Shown here piece by piece: positions 1-10,055 of a stretch of DNA of 64,000 bases. The position numbers and the translations under genes are program-made. The notes beneath the pieces are model-generated. The model ran no database searches. It was not told where the DNA came from and was given only the letters and a program-made list of their open reading frames with translations. Positions within the stretch are counted from its first letter, which is position 1; the number at the start of each line of letters is the position of its first letter. Source of the stretch: Pseudoalteromonas arabiensis (GTDB taxonomy: Bacteria; Pseudomonadota; Gammaproteobacteria; Enterobacterales; Alteromonadaceae); assembly GCF_001550155.1 (NCBI RefSeq), contig NZ_LRUF01000019.1, positions 310,001 through 374,000 on the forward strand, given 5' to 3'.

Positions 1-267
1 CTTGTCTACGACGGTCGTTGGTTTACACCATTGAAAGATTCGATTCTAGCTGGGGCTGAATCTCTGTCTAAACTCGCAACCGGTGAAGTGGTGCTTAAGC
101 TTTATAAAGGTCAAGTCACTGCGGTACAGAAAAAATCACCGAATAGCTTATACAGTGAAGATTTCGCAACCTTCGGCGAAGATGATGTATATGACCAATC
201 ACATGCAGAAGGCTTCATTCGTTTATTCTCGCTATCTAGCAGAATCTCAGCACTAACGAAAAAGTAA
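1..267 (+). CDS. argG: Argininosuccinate synthase, C-terminal part (5' end outside window)
   Basis: The frame is open from the first base and encodes the last 88 residues of argininosuccinate synthase, which joins citrulline and aspartate using ATP in arginine synthesis. The family's C-terminal signatures are visible: [13 protein letters not shown], then SPNSLYSE, then [19 protein letters not shown] and a short basic tail. argH follows 52 bp downstream on the same strand, as expected for an arg operon in which the two enzymes act in sequence. No promoter or ARG box can be judged because the start lies outside the window. The identification rests on the conserved C-terminal motifs. Confidence 0.95.
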   Translation, partial: LVYDGRWFTPLKDSILAGAESLSKLATGEVVLKLYKGQVTAVQKKSPNSLYSEDFATFGEDDVYDQSHAEGFIRLFSLSSRISALTKK

Positions 268-319
268 TTTAATTATTGCCTTGCAAAGCGGGGCAATCGC
301 CGAGTTTGGAGGCAGTTCA

Positions 320-1693
320 ATGGCATTATGGGGCGGACGTTTTTCTACGGGGCCAGATGAAGCGTTTAAGCTATTTAACGATTCACTTCCTTTTGATTAT
401 CAACTTGCAGAGCAAGACATTATTGGTTCGGTTGCTTGGGCGGGAGCGCTTAAGCAAGTTAATGTGTTAAATCAGCAAGAATATGATGACCTCGTTGCAG
501 CACTGAATAAGCTGTTAGATGAAGTTAAAGCAAACCCACAAGCAGTGGCTGGAGCAGGGCATGAAGACATTCATTCTTATGTTGAGTCAGCACTGATTGA
601 TAAAGTGGGCGATCTTGCTAAAAAGCTTCATACGGGTCGTAGTCGTAATGACCAAGTAGCGACAGATTTCCGTTTATGGTGTCGTGATACTGCCGAGCAT
701 ATTCTTGAAGCCATTGCAGAGCTTAAAGGTGAGTTTATTGCCTTAGCTGAGCGTGAGTTAGGCACTATTCTACCGGGTTATACACACTTACAGCGTGCAC
801 AACCTGTATTATTTAGCCATTGGTGTATGGCCTATGTTGAAATGCTTGAGCGTGATGAAAGCCGTTTAACCGATGCCAAAAATCGTATGAATTATTGTCC
901 ACTCGGTAGCGGTGCTTTAGCGGGTACGGCGTACCCAATAGATAGGCAAACTCTTGCCGAAGGGCTAGGTTTTACCGCAGCAACACGTAACAGTTTAGAT
1001 GCTGTATCTGACCGTGACTTTGTGGTTGAGCTATTAAGCTGCGCGTCAATTTCAATGATTCATTTATCGCGTATGGCCGAAGACCTGATTTTTTATAACT
1101 CAGGCGAAGCGGGCTTTATAGAGCTGTCTGATGGGGTAACATCAGGCTCATCATTAATGCCGCAAAAGAAAAACCCAGATGCACTTGAGTTAATCCGTGG
1201 TAAAACGGGCCGTGTATTTGGTGCATTTAGCGCCATGATGATGACACTTAAAGCACTGCCGCTTGCTTATAATAAAGATATGCAAGAGGACAAAGAAGGC
1301 TTATTTGATGCGATGCCAACGTGGCTTGCGTGTATTCATATGGCGCAAGCGTGCATCAAAGGTATTAAAGTTAATGCAGATAAAACCCTTGCTGCTGCAA
1401 AAGGCGGTCACTCAAATGCGACTGAGCTTGCTGACTATTTAGTGGCTAAAGGCATCCCCTTTAGAGAAGGGCACCACATTGTTGGTACCTTAGTGCAAAT
1501 GGCTATTTCTAAAGGGAATAACTTAGAAGATTTAAGTTTAGAACAATTTAAATCTGTACATAGCATTTTCGAGTCAGATGTCTATCCTGTATTAGAAATA
1601 GACGCATGTATAAAAGCACGTCAGGCATTAGGTGGTACCTCTGTTGAGCAAGTCTCTAATGCAATTGAATATGCAAAAAAAAACGGCAAATAA
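320..1693 (+). CDS. argH: Argininosuccinate lyase (ArgH part of an ArgH(A)-type gene)
   Basis: This enzyme cleaves argininosuccinate to arginine and fumarate, the last step of arginine synthesis. The 457-residue protein shows the family hallmarks: MALWGGRF at the N-terminus, TGRSRNDQ near residue 100, and the fumarase/lyase signature [11 protein letters not shown] near residue 280. The ATG at 320 was chosen because GGAGG lies 8 bases upstream; a TTG further upstream would add 13 non-conserved residues. The frame ends in TAA directly after a run of nine A. In Alteromonas, Vibrio and related genera ArgH continues into an N-acetylglutamate synthase-like domain. Here that domain follows in the -1 frame (next entries), so this stop may be bypassed or may be a sequence error. 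Confidence 0.95.
   Translation: MALWGGRFSTGPDEAFKLFNDSLPFDYQLAEQDIIGSVAWAGALKQVNVLNQQEYDDLVAALNKLLDEVKANPQAVAGAGHEDIHSYVESALIDKVGDLAKKLHTGRSRNDQVATDFRLWCRDTAEHILEAIAELKGEFIALAERELGTILPGYTHLQRAQPVLFSHWCMAYVEMLERDESRLTDAKNRMNYCPLGSGALAGTAYPIDRQTLAEGLGFTAATRNSLDAVSDRDFVVELLSCASISMIHLSRMAEDLIFYNSGEAGFIELSDGVTSGSSLMPQKKNPDALELIRGKTGRVFGAFSAMMMTLKALPLAYNKDMQEDKEGLFDAMPTWLACIHMAQACIKGIKVNADKTLAAAKGGHSNATELADYLVAKGIPFREGHHIVGTLVQMAISKGNNLEDLSLEQFKSVHSIFESDVYPVLEIDACIKARQALGGTSVEQVSNAIEYAKKNGK
1675..1683 (+). other. A9 run at the argH/argA frame junction (possible frameshift or slippage site)
   Basis: Nine consecutive A lie inside the short stretch (1669-1693) where the argH frame and the downstream acetyltransferase frame are both open. 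The acetyltransferase frame has a stop at 1666-1668 and the argH frame stops at 1691-1693, so any frame change must happen here. The run contains the A-AAA-AAA slippery heptamer known to allow -1 ribosomal frameshifting, and runs of this length also allow polymerase slippage. A -1 shift would yield a fused protein of about 621 residues, the usual ArgH(A) size. Sequencing error in the homopolymer is the main alternative. Confidence 0.6.
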
Positions 1694-2184
1694 AAGTACG
1701 CGATGCAAATTTAAATGACGTTGAGAGCATTGCTCAGCTAATTCAATACTGGGCAATGAATGGGGAAAACCTACCTCGCGCTAAAAGTGACATGATTCAT
1801 TCAATTAATGAATTTGTAGTCACGGAGGTTGCAGACCAGGTTGCTGGCTGCGCCTCATTGTATATTTACGATACAGGACTTGCAGAGATCCGATCTTTAG
1901 GGATTGATCCAAAGATGAGTATCAAAGGCCAAGGCAAACAATTAGTTGAGCACTTATTAGTTAAAGCCAAAAAGTTGGCGCTTAGCCGTGTCATTGTATT
2001 AACGCGTGTGCCTGATTTTTTTAAAAAACAAGGCTTCAGCTATTGCAGCAAAGATAGCTTACCGGAAAAAGTCATGAAAGATTGTGAGCTTTGCCTTCGC
2101 AAAGACAATTGCGATGAAGTCGCAATGGAATTTATTTTAAGGCCTCGTGAGAATGCGGTGATCCCGTGTAAAAACGTAGCTTAA
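1675..2184 (+). CDS. ArgA-like GNAT N-acetyltransferase domain, normally fused to ArgH
   Basis: This frame encodes a GNAT acetyltransferase of the short N-acetylglutamate synthase type, which would make N-acetylglutamate from acetyl-CoA and glutamate at the first step of arginine synthesis. The acetyl-CoA loop is seen in the [12 protein letters not shown] stretch. The first beta-strand and helix ([18 protein letters not shown]) are encoded upstream of the first ATG at 1756. That ATG has no ribosome-binding site and starting there would cut the fold. I therefore infer translation as a -1 continuation of argH through the A9 run, and the start given is the junction, not an initiation codon. A separate truncated protein from 1756, or a genuine frameshift mutation, remains possible. 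Confidence 0.7.
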   Translation, partial: KKKRQIKVRDANLNDVESIAQLIQYWAMNGENLPRAKSDMIHSINEFVVTEVADQVAGCASLYIYDTGLAEIRSLGIDPKMSIKGQGKQLVEHLLVKAKKLALSRVIVLTRVPDFFKKQGFSYCSKDSLPEKVMKDCELCLRKDNCDEVAMEFILRPRENAVIPCKNVA

Positions 2185-2198
2185 TTTCCCTGGATAGT

Positions 2199-2229
2199 AA
2201 AAACGTACGGTTACCCCTGTGCGTTTTTT
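2199..2229 (+). terminator. Rho-independent terminator of the arg operon
   Basis: An inverted repeat pairs AAAAACGTAC with GTGCGTTTTT around a short C-rich loop. It runs into seven T, 14 bases after the acetyltransferase stop codon. Confidence 0.6.
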
Positions 2230-2369
2230 TATGCCTGAAATTTGCTGAGTTGATCAAAAAGATCTGTTTAAGCGAAAAGTTGGATCGTTAGTTGCTTAGT
2301 TTGGTATGTAGCAAAAATGCTGCAAAAATGTACAAAAAGCGTCAATAAAACGAGAGCGCTGAGTACGTT

Positions 2370-2383
2370 TGTGATTCGTCACA
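2370..2383 (+). promoter_or_regulatory. Palindrome TGTGA-N4-TCACA upstream of the small-protein/membrane-protein cluster
   Basis: The half sites are those of CRP-family regulators, but the spacer is 4 bp as in FNR sites rather than the 6 bp of CRP. It lies about 36 bp before the start of the 68-residue gene. The binding protein is not identifiable from sequence alone. Confidence 0.35.
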
Positions 2384-2418
2384 CGTTAACTACAATTTAA
2401 ACTTAAAGGATTTAAATC

Positions 2419-2625
2419 ATGCAAATTTCAAATAATAGTCAATTACAGATGCAAGCTTACAGCCAAATGCAACAAACAAAGCCTGCACTAGAACAAACTA
2501 CTAGTAATAAAACCTTACAATCTGATACAGTAACTTTATCTAGTCAAGCACTGTCACTGTCGGGTGATGCAGAGCTTCAGCGCGGTGGTGGTGCTATGTT
2601 CCCACCAAGTAAGAAAGAGCAATAG
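2419..2625 (+). CDS. Small hypothetical protein, Gln/Ser/Thr-rich
   Basis: The 68-residue protein has a good ribosome-binding site (AAAGGA, 9 bases before ATG). It has no signal peptide or membrane segment. It is rich in Gln, Ser and Thr and has a SDTVTLSSQALSLS stretch. Similar short segments occur in many small uncharacterised proteins of marine gammaproteobacteria, but I cannot name a family. It ends in a glycine run and a basic tail. The gene lies 7 bp before the first of three paralogous membrane-protein genes and probably shares their transcript, so it may be functionally linked to them. No function can be assigned. Confidence 0.6.
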   Translation: MQISNNSQLQMQAYSQMQQTKPALEQTTSNKTLQSDTVTLSSQALSLSGDAELQRGGGAMFPPSKKEQ

Positions 2626-2632
2626 GTACTGA

Positions 2633-3160
2633 ATGTTTTTTACTGAGCAACTTGGTTTTTTCTCCCTTTCAGCTATGAGTGCTTGGGGATTTTTAATGGC
2701 ATTTTTTTTTAATATTTTTGTCTACGCAGTAAATGAAAATAAACGAAAAACCACTTTGCTCTTAAGCTCATTTATAATGATGGTCTCCTATATCGCTGGA
2801 GATTATTTTTTTAGTTGGCTCTCTTATACTGCAGTAACCTTTCTTGAGTGGGCATTGTACGACATAGCCACTTTAGTCTTCTTAATTTTTGCATTCCTTG
2901 TAATAAAACGTACAACTTCTTCCTTTAGCTATTTAGTTTTTGGTTTAATCATTAATACTATTCTGTTTCTGTCTGTTTATTTAGATGTTCAAGTGTATAA
3001 AAATACAACACACTGGATCTTGTGGGATATCTATTCGCTAGGTGTTAATGTCGTAGACTTCACCATGATAGTGGCATTAATCGTCGACCGAGACATCCTT
3101 GGACTGAATAAGTTGAAAAAGTTAATTGGTCACTCTCTTAAAAATAAAAAATTAGTTTGA
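2633..3160 (+). CDS. Tandem-family membrane protein, copy 1
   Basis: This 175-residue integral membrane protein has about five hydrophobic segments (roughly residues 10-32, 42-60, 67-90, 97-117, 128-150) and a basic C-terminal tail. It is clearly homologous to the next two genes. All three share AWGFLMAF-type residues in the first segment, a GLxxNxxLxLxxYxD motif in the fourth, and WxxYSLGVNxxDxxMIxAL in the last, followed by a D-[IF]-L-x-L turn. The repeated Asn and Asp inside hydrophobic segments suggest a polar intramembrane site. I recognise no known family or enzyme motif. The start is ATG 7 bp after the small gene, without a strong ribosome-binding site, so translation may be coupled. 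Confidence 0.75.
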   Translation: MFFTEQLGFFSLSAMSAWGFLMAFFFNIFVYAVNENKRKTTLLLSSFIMMVSYIAGDYFFSWLSYTAVTFLEWALYDIATLVFLIFAFLVIKRTTSSFSYLVFGLIINTILFLSVYLDVQVYKNTTHWILWDIYSLGVNVVDFTMIVALIVDRDILGLNKLKKLIGHSLKNKKLV

Positions 3161-3169
3161 AAATAGCAG

Positions 3170-3661
3170 ATGTATATAAATGCCTACCTAGGTAGTTTGA
3201 TTGGTACGTTTATAGAGTGGGGCTTTTTAATGGCTTTTCTCTTCAACCTTGCTATGAGTATCAATAAGAATGATCGTCGTCCTTTAATTTTAGCTTTTAT
3301 TATGATGCTCTCATACTTTTTGAGTGGTGTTCTAGAGTTATCTTCTTTTCATTATTTGAATTGGTTTTACTATGACTTGGTAACGATTATTATTATTGTG
3401 GCTTGGTTGAAGCTGAAACAGCATCCTATTTTTTATGCGGCAATTTATATTTTAATGGGTTTACTTCTGAATTCATTTCTCATGCTCTCAATCTACATTG
3501 ATATTTTTGTATACGATAATACAACTCCATGGCTACTGTGGACAATATACTCTCTTGGCGTAAATAGTATCGATATTATGATGATCTTAGCTTTATTATT
3601 GAACAAAGATTTTTTAAAGCTTGGAGCACTTGTTAGTCATATTAAAGCCAAAGCCTGCTAG
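3170..3661 (+). CDS. Tandem-family membrane protein, copy 2
   Basis: This second paralog has 163 residues and the same five-segment layout. It carries WGFLMAFLFN near residue 15, GLLLNSFLMLSIYID near residue 100 and WTIYSLGVNSIDIMMILAL near residue 122. It is shorter than copy 1 mainly in the N-terminal and central loops. It lies 9 bp after copy 1 and 11 bp before copy 3, all on the plus strand, so one transcript is likely. The copies are diverged at most positions outside the motifs, which suggests an old duplication maintained by selection, possibly forming a hetero-oligomer. Function unknown. Confidence 0.75.
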   Translation: MYINAYLGSLIGTFIEWGFLMAFLFNLAMSINKNDRRPLILAFIMMLSYFLSGVLELSSFHYLNWFYYDLVTIIIIVAWLKLKQHPIFYAAIYILMGLLLNSFLMLSIYIDIFVYDNTTPWLLWTIYSLGVNSIDIMMILALLLNKDFLKLGALVSHIKAKAC

Positions 3662-3672
3662 AGGTTTATTGT

Positions 3673-4212
3673 ATGCTTGAATATCTCCAAGAATACTTAG
3701 GTGTGTATCTTGCCACTTTTATCATGTGGGGCTTTTTGATGGCCTTTTTGTACAACATGGTAAAAAAGTCTTCATCGGTAGGGGGTGGAGATAAAACAGT
3801 GATGTGGATAGCATTGGCAATGTTTTTATCTTATATGGTAAGTGATCCACTCCTTAACGTTACTTTAGGCTACAACATCCTCAATACGACACTTGCATAT
3901 TTAATTTGGGCTGCGTCAGACTTAATTATGTTGTCTTTCATTTGCTTTGTTACCCGTAAAAAAAACCTAAATGAGGTCCCTGCAAAGTTATATATTTTTA
4001 CAGGGCTCTCGGTGAATATTTTATTGTTTCTGGCAATGTACTACGACACCAACTATGCCCACTTTACTGGTCATTGGTGGTTTTGGGATGTGTACACCGT
4101 GACAGTTAATACGATGGATATAATGATGATAATTGCGCTGCTATGTAACAAAGACTTTCTAGGGCTTGTAAAGTTGTATAGATGGGGTCGGGGTCAAGCA
4201 AAGCTTACTTGA
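3673..4212 (+). CDS. Tandem-family membrane protein, copy 3
   Basis: This third paralog has 179 residues. It begins with a longer N-terminus, then WGFLMAFLYNMVKK, GLSVNILLFLAMYYD and WDVYTVTVNTMDIMMIIAL, ending in a basic tail. The conserved polar residues (Asn and Asp in the fourth segment, Asn and Asp in the fifth) are kept in all three copies, while loops vary. Its 3' end contains an inverted repeat (GGGTCAAG/CTTGACCC, 4191-4215) that could serve as a transcript end, though it has no T-run. The convergent Wzi-like gene ends 14 bp downstream. Function unknown. Confidence 0.75.
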   Translation: MLEYLQEYLGVYLATFIMWGFLMAFLYNMVKKSSSVGGGDKTVMWIALAMFLSYMVSDPLLNVTLGYNILNTTLAYLIWAASDLIMLSFICFVTRKKNLNEVPAKLYIFTGLSVNILLFLAMYYDTNYAHFTGHWWFWDVYTVTVNTMDIMMIIALLCNKDFLGLVKLYRWGRGQAKLT

Positions 4213-4226
4213 CCCGTGATAGCGAT

Positions 4227-6091
<1,865 letters not shown>

Positions 6092-6309
6092 CTAGTTAAA
6101 AATTTGCTTGCTATAGTAACAGTGTTTTCACTCGTATGCAGCTTTGAAGTAAGAGCATCCTATTAGATTTTTTGGTTTTATATAAGGTACTAAGCCGATT
6201 GAAGTTAGAATTTTTCAAGGTAGTATTTTATTGCCACGCATTTGTTTATACTGCTTGGCTGAAAATGAACTTCAGATCGTAATAAATATAAAAATAGAGT
6301 AAGCAGCAT

Positions 6310-6963
6310 ATGAGCACAAAGGATAAAATCATACATACCAGCATTGAGCTATTTAATCTCCATGGAGAGCGTGCTATTACGACTAACCACATTGCTGCAC
6401 ACATGGGTATTAGCCCTGGCAATCTGTATTATCACTTTAAAAATAAAGAAGACATTATTCGTCACATTTTTGCTTTATACAGTGAACACCTCCATACGCA
6501 CTTTAAGCCATTAAAACCAGAAGATAATGCGCTTGAAAACTTAGCAGGGTATTTAGACTCTTTGTTTGAACTGATGTGGCGATTTCAATTTTTTTACGAT
6601 AATTTGGGTGATATTTTATCCCGTGATGAAGTATTAAAAAAAGACTATATTGAGTTTCAAGCTGCGCTGTTAGAGCAGGTAAAAGAGGTGTTATTTGCAT
6701 TACGTTCAGGTGGTATTATTACTATTGATGACGCCGATGTAACAGAGCTTGCCCATATGCTTAAAATGACAGTGAGCTTCTGGACGCCTTACATTAAAGC
6801 CCGTCGCTTGAGCGGTGAGCTTGCCAGAGAAGATATTTATAACGGTATCTTAAAAGTACTATTGCTATTAAAAGCACATTGTACAGAGCAACATTTGGAA
6901 CAAGTAAACAACTTAAGAGCAAAGTACTTAGCACTTGCTGCCACTGAGCAAAGCGAACAATAA
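6310..6963 (+). CDS. TetR/AcrR-family transcriptional regulator
   Basis: This 217-residue one-component regulator has a TetR-type helix-turn-helix in the first 50 residues (TTNHIAAHMGISPGNLYYHF), followed by an all-helical ligand-binding domain rich in aromatic residues. The target is not evident: upstream is coaD in the opposite direction and downstream is thiI on the same strand, neither a typical TetR target. No clear palindromic operator is seen next to its start. It could act on distant genes such as membrane-lipid or efflux genes. The ligand is unknown. Confidence 0.85.
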   Translation: MSTKDKIIHTSIELFNLHGERAITTNHIAAHMGISPGNLYYHFKNKEDIIRHIFALYSEHLHTHFKPLKPEDNALENLAGYLDSLFELMWRFQFFYDNLGDILSRDEVLKKDYIEFQAALLEQVKEVLFALRSGGIITIDDADVTELAHMLKMTVSFWTPYIKARRLSGELAREDIYNGILKVLLLLKAHCTEQHLEQVNNLRAKYLALAATEQSEQ

Positions 6964-7004
6964 TCCTACAAAGCAGTTTATTTCCTAGACGCTATAATTT
7001 TTGT

Positions 7005-7010
7005 TATAAT
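7005..7010 (+). promoter_or_regulatory. Probable -10 element (TATAAT) of thiI
   Basis: A perfect TATAAT lies 62 bp before the thiI start and is followed by a GC-rich discriminator. The -35 region (around 6982) is weak, so this is a tentative sigma-70 promoter. Confidence 0.45.
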
Positions 7011-7071
7011 CGCGCGCCCTTGAGGTTGGTATGCCTCGGGCCGTGTGAATCCCACTGTCTAAGAGTGAACT

Positions 7072-8529
7072 ATGCTTAAATTTATCGTCAAATTACATCC
7101 TGAAATCGCTATTAAGAGTAAGTCTGTTCGTAAGCGTTTCACCAAGTTATTAGAAAATAACATTAAGATCGTTTTACGTCGCGTTGACGAAAAAGTGCAG
7201 GTTAGAAATAACTGGGACAATATCTCAGTGGTAAGCCTCCTAGACTCTGAGCAAGTTCGCTTAGATATCATTGATGGCTTAAAACGCATTCCTGGTATCG
7301 TACAGTTTATTGAAGTAACAGAAACAGGCTTCGACTCAATTGACGATATTTACCAAAAAGCACTTGAGCTAATTGGCCATACGATTGCAGGCAAAACATT
7401 CTGCGTGCGTTGTAAGCGTTCAGGTAAGCATGACTTTACATCGAGCGATGTAGAGCGCTACGTAGGTGGTGGTTTAAACCAGCATGTTGAAGGGGCGCGC
7501 GTTAAATTATCTCACCCTGAAGTAACAGTACGTTTAGAAGTGCGTGATGATAAAGCCTATATAGTTACTGAAACTCACTTAGGTATGGCGGGCTTCCCGC
7601 TGCCAACACAAGAAGATGTATTATCGCTTATGTCGGGCGGTTTTGACTCTGGTGTTGCCAGTTATCAAATGATCCGTAAGGGGGCGCGTACTCACTTCTT
7701 GTTCTTTAACTTAGGTGGTGCAGCTCACGAAATCGGTGTTAAGCAGGCGAGCTATTACATCTGGAAGCAATTTAGCTCTACTCATAAAGTTAAGTTCGTG
7801 ACGGTTGATTTTGAACCTGTTGTTGCTGAAATCCTTGAAAACGTAGAAAACAGCCAAATGGGTGTGGTTCTAAAACGTATGATGATGCGTGCCGGTAGTC
7901 AAGTTGCAGAAAAACTAGGTGTGCAAGCACTCGTAACAGGTGAAAGTATTGGGCAGGTTTCAAGTCAAACACTTGCGAATTTGAGTGTCATTGACCGTGT
8001 GACTGAAACTTTAATCATTCGTCCGTTAATCCAACACGACAAGCAAGATATTATTAATATTGCGCGTCAAATTGGTACCGCCGAAATGGCAGAAAGTATG
8101 CCTGAATACTGTGGTGTGATCTCTAAAAAGCCAACGGTTAAAGCTAAAATCAAAACGATTCTTGCCGAAGAAGCTAAGTTTGATTTCGACGTGCTAAATA
8201 CGGTCGTTGAAAATGCGCGTGTGATGGATATCCGTGATATCGACACCGAAGCAAAAGAAGAAGTGAAAGAGGCTGAATCTGTATCTGACTTACCTGAGGG
8301 GGCGGTTGTTGTAGATATACGTTCACCTGAGGAAGAAGATGCCAATCCACTGGAGCTTGAAGGTATTGATGTTGTGCATTTACCTTTCTTCCGCTTAGCG
8401 ACTAAATTTGGTGACTTACCAAAAGATAAAGAATATTACCTATATTGTGCGAAAGGGGTAATGAGCCAGTTGCAAGCGCTGATCCTGCACGAAGAAGGCT
8501 ACAGTAACGTAAAAGTGTATCGCCCATAA
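7072..8529 (+). CDS. thiI: tRNA 4-thiouridine / thiazole sulfurtransferase with rhodanese domain
   Basis: ThiI transfers persulfide sulfur to U8 of tRNAs and to ThiS in thiamine thiazole synthesis. The 485-residue protein has the full enterobacterial-type layout: N-terminal ferredoxin-like region, THUMP domain (about residues 60-165), PP-loop ATPase with SGGFDSG near residue 188, and a C-terminal rhodanese domain. The two cysteines used in sulfur transfer are visible: one in PEYCGVISKKP, and Cys459 in the rhodanese loop YCAKGVMSQ. A perfect terminator follows. The presence of the rhodanese domain suggests that it also supports thiamine synthesis, not only tRNA thiolation. Confidence 0.96.
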   Translation: MLKFIVKLHPEIAIKSKSVRKRFTKLLENNIKIVLRRVDEKVQVRNNWDNISVVSLLDSEQVRLDIIDGLKRIPGIVQFIEVTETGFDSIDDIYQKALELIGHTIAGKTFCVRCKRSGKHDFTSSDVERYVGGGLNQHVEGARVKLSHPEVTVRLEVRDDKAYIVTETHLGMAGFPLPTQEDVLSLMSGGFDSGVASYQMIRKGARTHFLFFNLGGAAHEIGVKQASYYIWKQFSSTHKVKFVTVDFEPVVAEILENVENSQMGVVLKRMMMRAGSQVAEKLGVQALVTGESIGQVSSQTLANLSVIDRVTETLIIRPLIQHDKQDIINIARQIGTAEMAESMPEYCGVISKKPTVKAKIKTILAEEAKFDFDVLNTVVENARVMDIRDIDTEAKEEVKEAESVSDLPEGAVVVDIRSPEEEDANPLELEGIDVVHLPFFRLATKFGDLPKDKEYYLYCAKGVMSQLQALILHEEGYSNVKVYRP

Positions 8530-8540
8530 GGGATACTGAT

Positions 8541-8568
8541 AAAAGCGCGACACGTTCGCGCTTTTTTT
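8541..8568 (+). terminator. Terminator of thiI
   Basis: A perfect 10-bp stem (AAAAGCGCGA/TCGCGCTTTT) with a 5-base loop is followed by T residues, 12 bp after the thiI stop. Confidence 0.9.
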
Positions 8569-8652
8569 ATGGCTGGTGGAATGGCTTGTTTTGCGCAAAA
8601 CACGTTTGACGCCTGCGCGCCGTTTACTTTTTCCCTCGAAGCGTGCTTACTT

Positions 8653-9558
8653 TTATGAAAACTCAGCTGATTTGGTTTTTATCAAACAGAGCATTGCTTG
8701 ATTATGAGGGGTTTTTACACCCAGCTTAGCACCTTGCTCACATACATAACCACAGATAGCATCAATTTCAGACTCTCTATTATGGCTAATGTCTTGCTGC
8801 ATAGATGAAAAGTTTTCAGCGGTTGCAGTCATCACACAATAGGCCTGATCCAGTGCCTCGTTGAGCTTTACTTTAATACCTTGTTTATTGGCCACAAGGC
8901 AGGCTTCGCTGAGCAAATTAATGATGCGGGTACTAAATTGCGGTGCACGTAACTGACCATTTTTAACGTTATGAATGGCTGTTAATGGGTTAATAGCAAT
9001 ATTCACTAACAGTTTTTGCCAGCGCAATGAGTGAATATCATCGCTTACAGAAAAGTGCGGTAGGCTGCTAAATAGGCGTTTAAGTTCATTAAGCTTTTCA
9101 CTTGCAGCGATATTACATGCGCCCAGCACGCTTTCACCATTTCCAGTATGGTTTACACTATAAGGTGTTACTTTAAACCCAGCTAAACGCGTTGTTAAAA
9201 ACGCTAATCCCTGAGTAGGTAACAGCTGGGCATTGATTTCATCGACATTACCCATGCCATTATGAGAAATAACGATCTGGCACTCTTTACTAAGGTAAGG
9301 TGTTATTTGCTTAAAAGCCGCTTGCACCTGAAATGCTTTAACAGTGATCACCACCAAGTCAAAGGGGGCTGACCCAGCAAGCTCTTGATGATTAATAAGG
9401 CGAGCTTTAATAGGGTGTGATTTACCATTACTCGTTTGATAGAAGCGGGTGGTCAGGGTTGGTTTTCGGGTAAGTAATGTGATGTCATGCTGCGTGGATA
9501 AAAAATAGCTAAATAATAAGCCAATTGCGCCATCACCAACAATGAGAGTCTTAGCCAT
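8653..9558 (-). CDS. panE: 2-dehydropantoate 2-reductase (ketopantoate reductase)
   Basis: The enzyme reduces ketopantoate to pantoate with NADPH in pantothenate and coenzyme A synthesis. The 301-residue protein starts with a Rossmann dinucleotide loop (VGDGAIGLLF). It carries the catalytic-region motif WQKLLVNIAINPLTA near residue 185, containing the conserved Lys and Asn, and ends with an ISHNRESEID-type segment that binds substrate in the family. It overlaps the upstream VanZ-like gene by 8 bp, so the two are cotranscribed. Related reductases of other substrates share the fold, but the catalytic motif and length fit PanE. Confidence 0.88.
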   Translation of the reverse strand: MAKTLIVGDGAIGLLFSYFLSTQHDITLLTRKPTLTTRFYQTSNGKSHPIKARLINHQELAGSAPFDLVVITVKAFQVQAAFKQITPYLSKECQIVISHNGMGNVDEINAQLLPTQGLAFLTTRLAGFKVTPYSVNHTGNGESVLGACNIAASEKLNELKRLFSSLPHFSVSDDIHSLRWQKLLVNIAINPLTAIHNVKNGQLRAPQFSTRIINLLSEACLVANKQGIKVKLNEALDQAYCVMTATAENFSSMQQDISHNRESEIDAICGYVCEQGAKLGVKTPHNQAMLCLIKTKSAEFS

Positions 9559-9901
9559 TGCGTTGCTTATTACCTAAATGAAAACCAAGCTTTATAACAA
9601 AGTAGCTTACAGCACCAATAAAGTCAGCAACAAAATCACCAACAGAAGCTTGTCGGTAAGGCAGCATATCTTGCATAAATTCAATAGCAGCACCATAGCC
9701 TGCAAGTAGCAGAATTTGCACTACAAGAGGGAGTTTAAATGCTTTATCCATTACCATAGCGAGCACGAAGAAAATGCCAAAATGTGCGACTTTATCTATA
9801 TGTGGAAAAAGGTTACCCACGCCTTTAATTTCTTTGGCGAATAAGAAAGTGAAGCCGATAATGCTTATTAAAAAAAGAACTTGGTAAACGCGCCTTGTCA
9901 C
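9551..9901 (-). CDS. VanZ-like family small membrane protein
   Basis: This 116-residue protein has about four membrane segments. It shows the VanZ-like pattern of a charged HIDKVAHFGIFF segment early and a later GAAIEFMQDMLPYRQASVGDFVAD segment, whose E-x-x-Q and R-x-x-x-x-x-D residues are conserved in the family. VanZ itself gives low-level teicoplanin resistance by an unknown mechanism, but most homologs are not linked to resistance, and nothing here suggests it. The GTG start has AGGA 7 bases upstream. It is followed by panE with an overlap. Confidence 0.8.
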   Translation of the reverse strand: MTRRVYQVLFLISIIGFTFLFAKEIKGVGNLFPHIDKVAHFGIFFVLAMVMDKAFKLPLVVQILLLAGYGAAIEFMQDMLPYRQASVGDFVADFIGAVSYFVIKLGFHLGNKQRNG

Positions 9902-10055
9902 GAAAAAATCCTAAAAGTCGTTTAAAAATGAACCCGCAGTATATCAAACATAATTATTATCGCACCTGAACGGCGTGCAGAAATATGTAAAGATTTATAA
10001 AATTGACGTTATAATCCTTGCCATATTAATTTTGAAAATTTGTTAGGAGAACCCC

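Noticed and set aside
276-470. 64-residue plus-strand frame overlapping the start of argH
   Set aside because: It is an alternate frame of argH with no domain or ribosome-binding site; argH is strongly supported.
4191-4215. Inverted repeat GGGTCAAG/CTTGACCC at the end of the third tandem membrane protein gene as a terminator
   Set aside because: It has no T-run on either strand and lies mostly in coding sequence, so it is not called a terminator.
10003-10031. TTGACG with a nearby TATAAT as a yajQ promoter
   Set aside because: The two elements are one base apart and cannot form one promoter; alternative spacings give poor matches.
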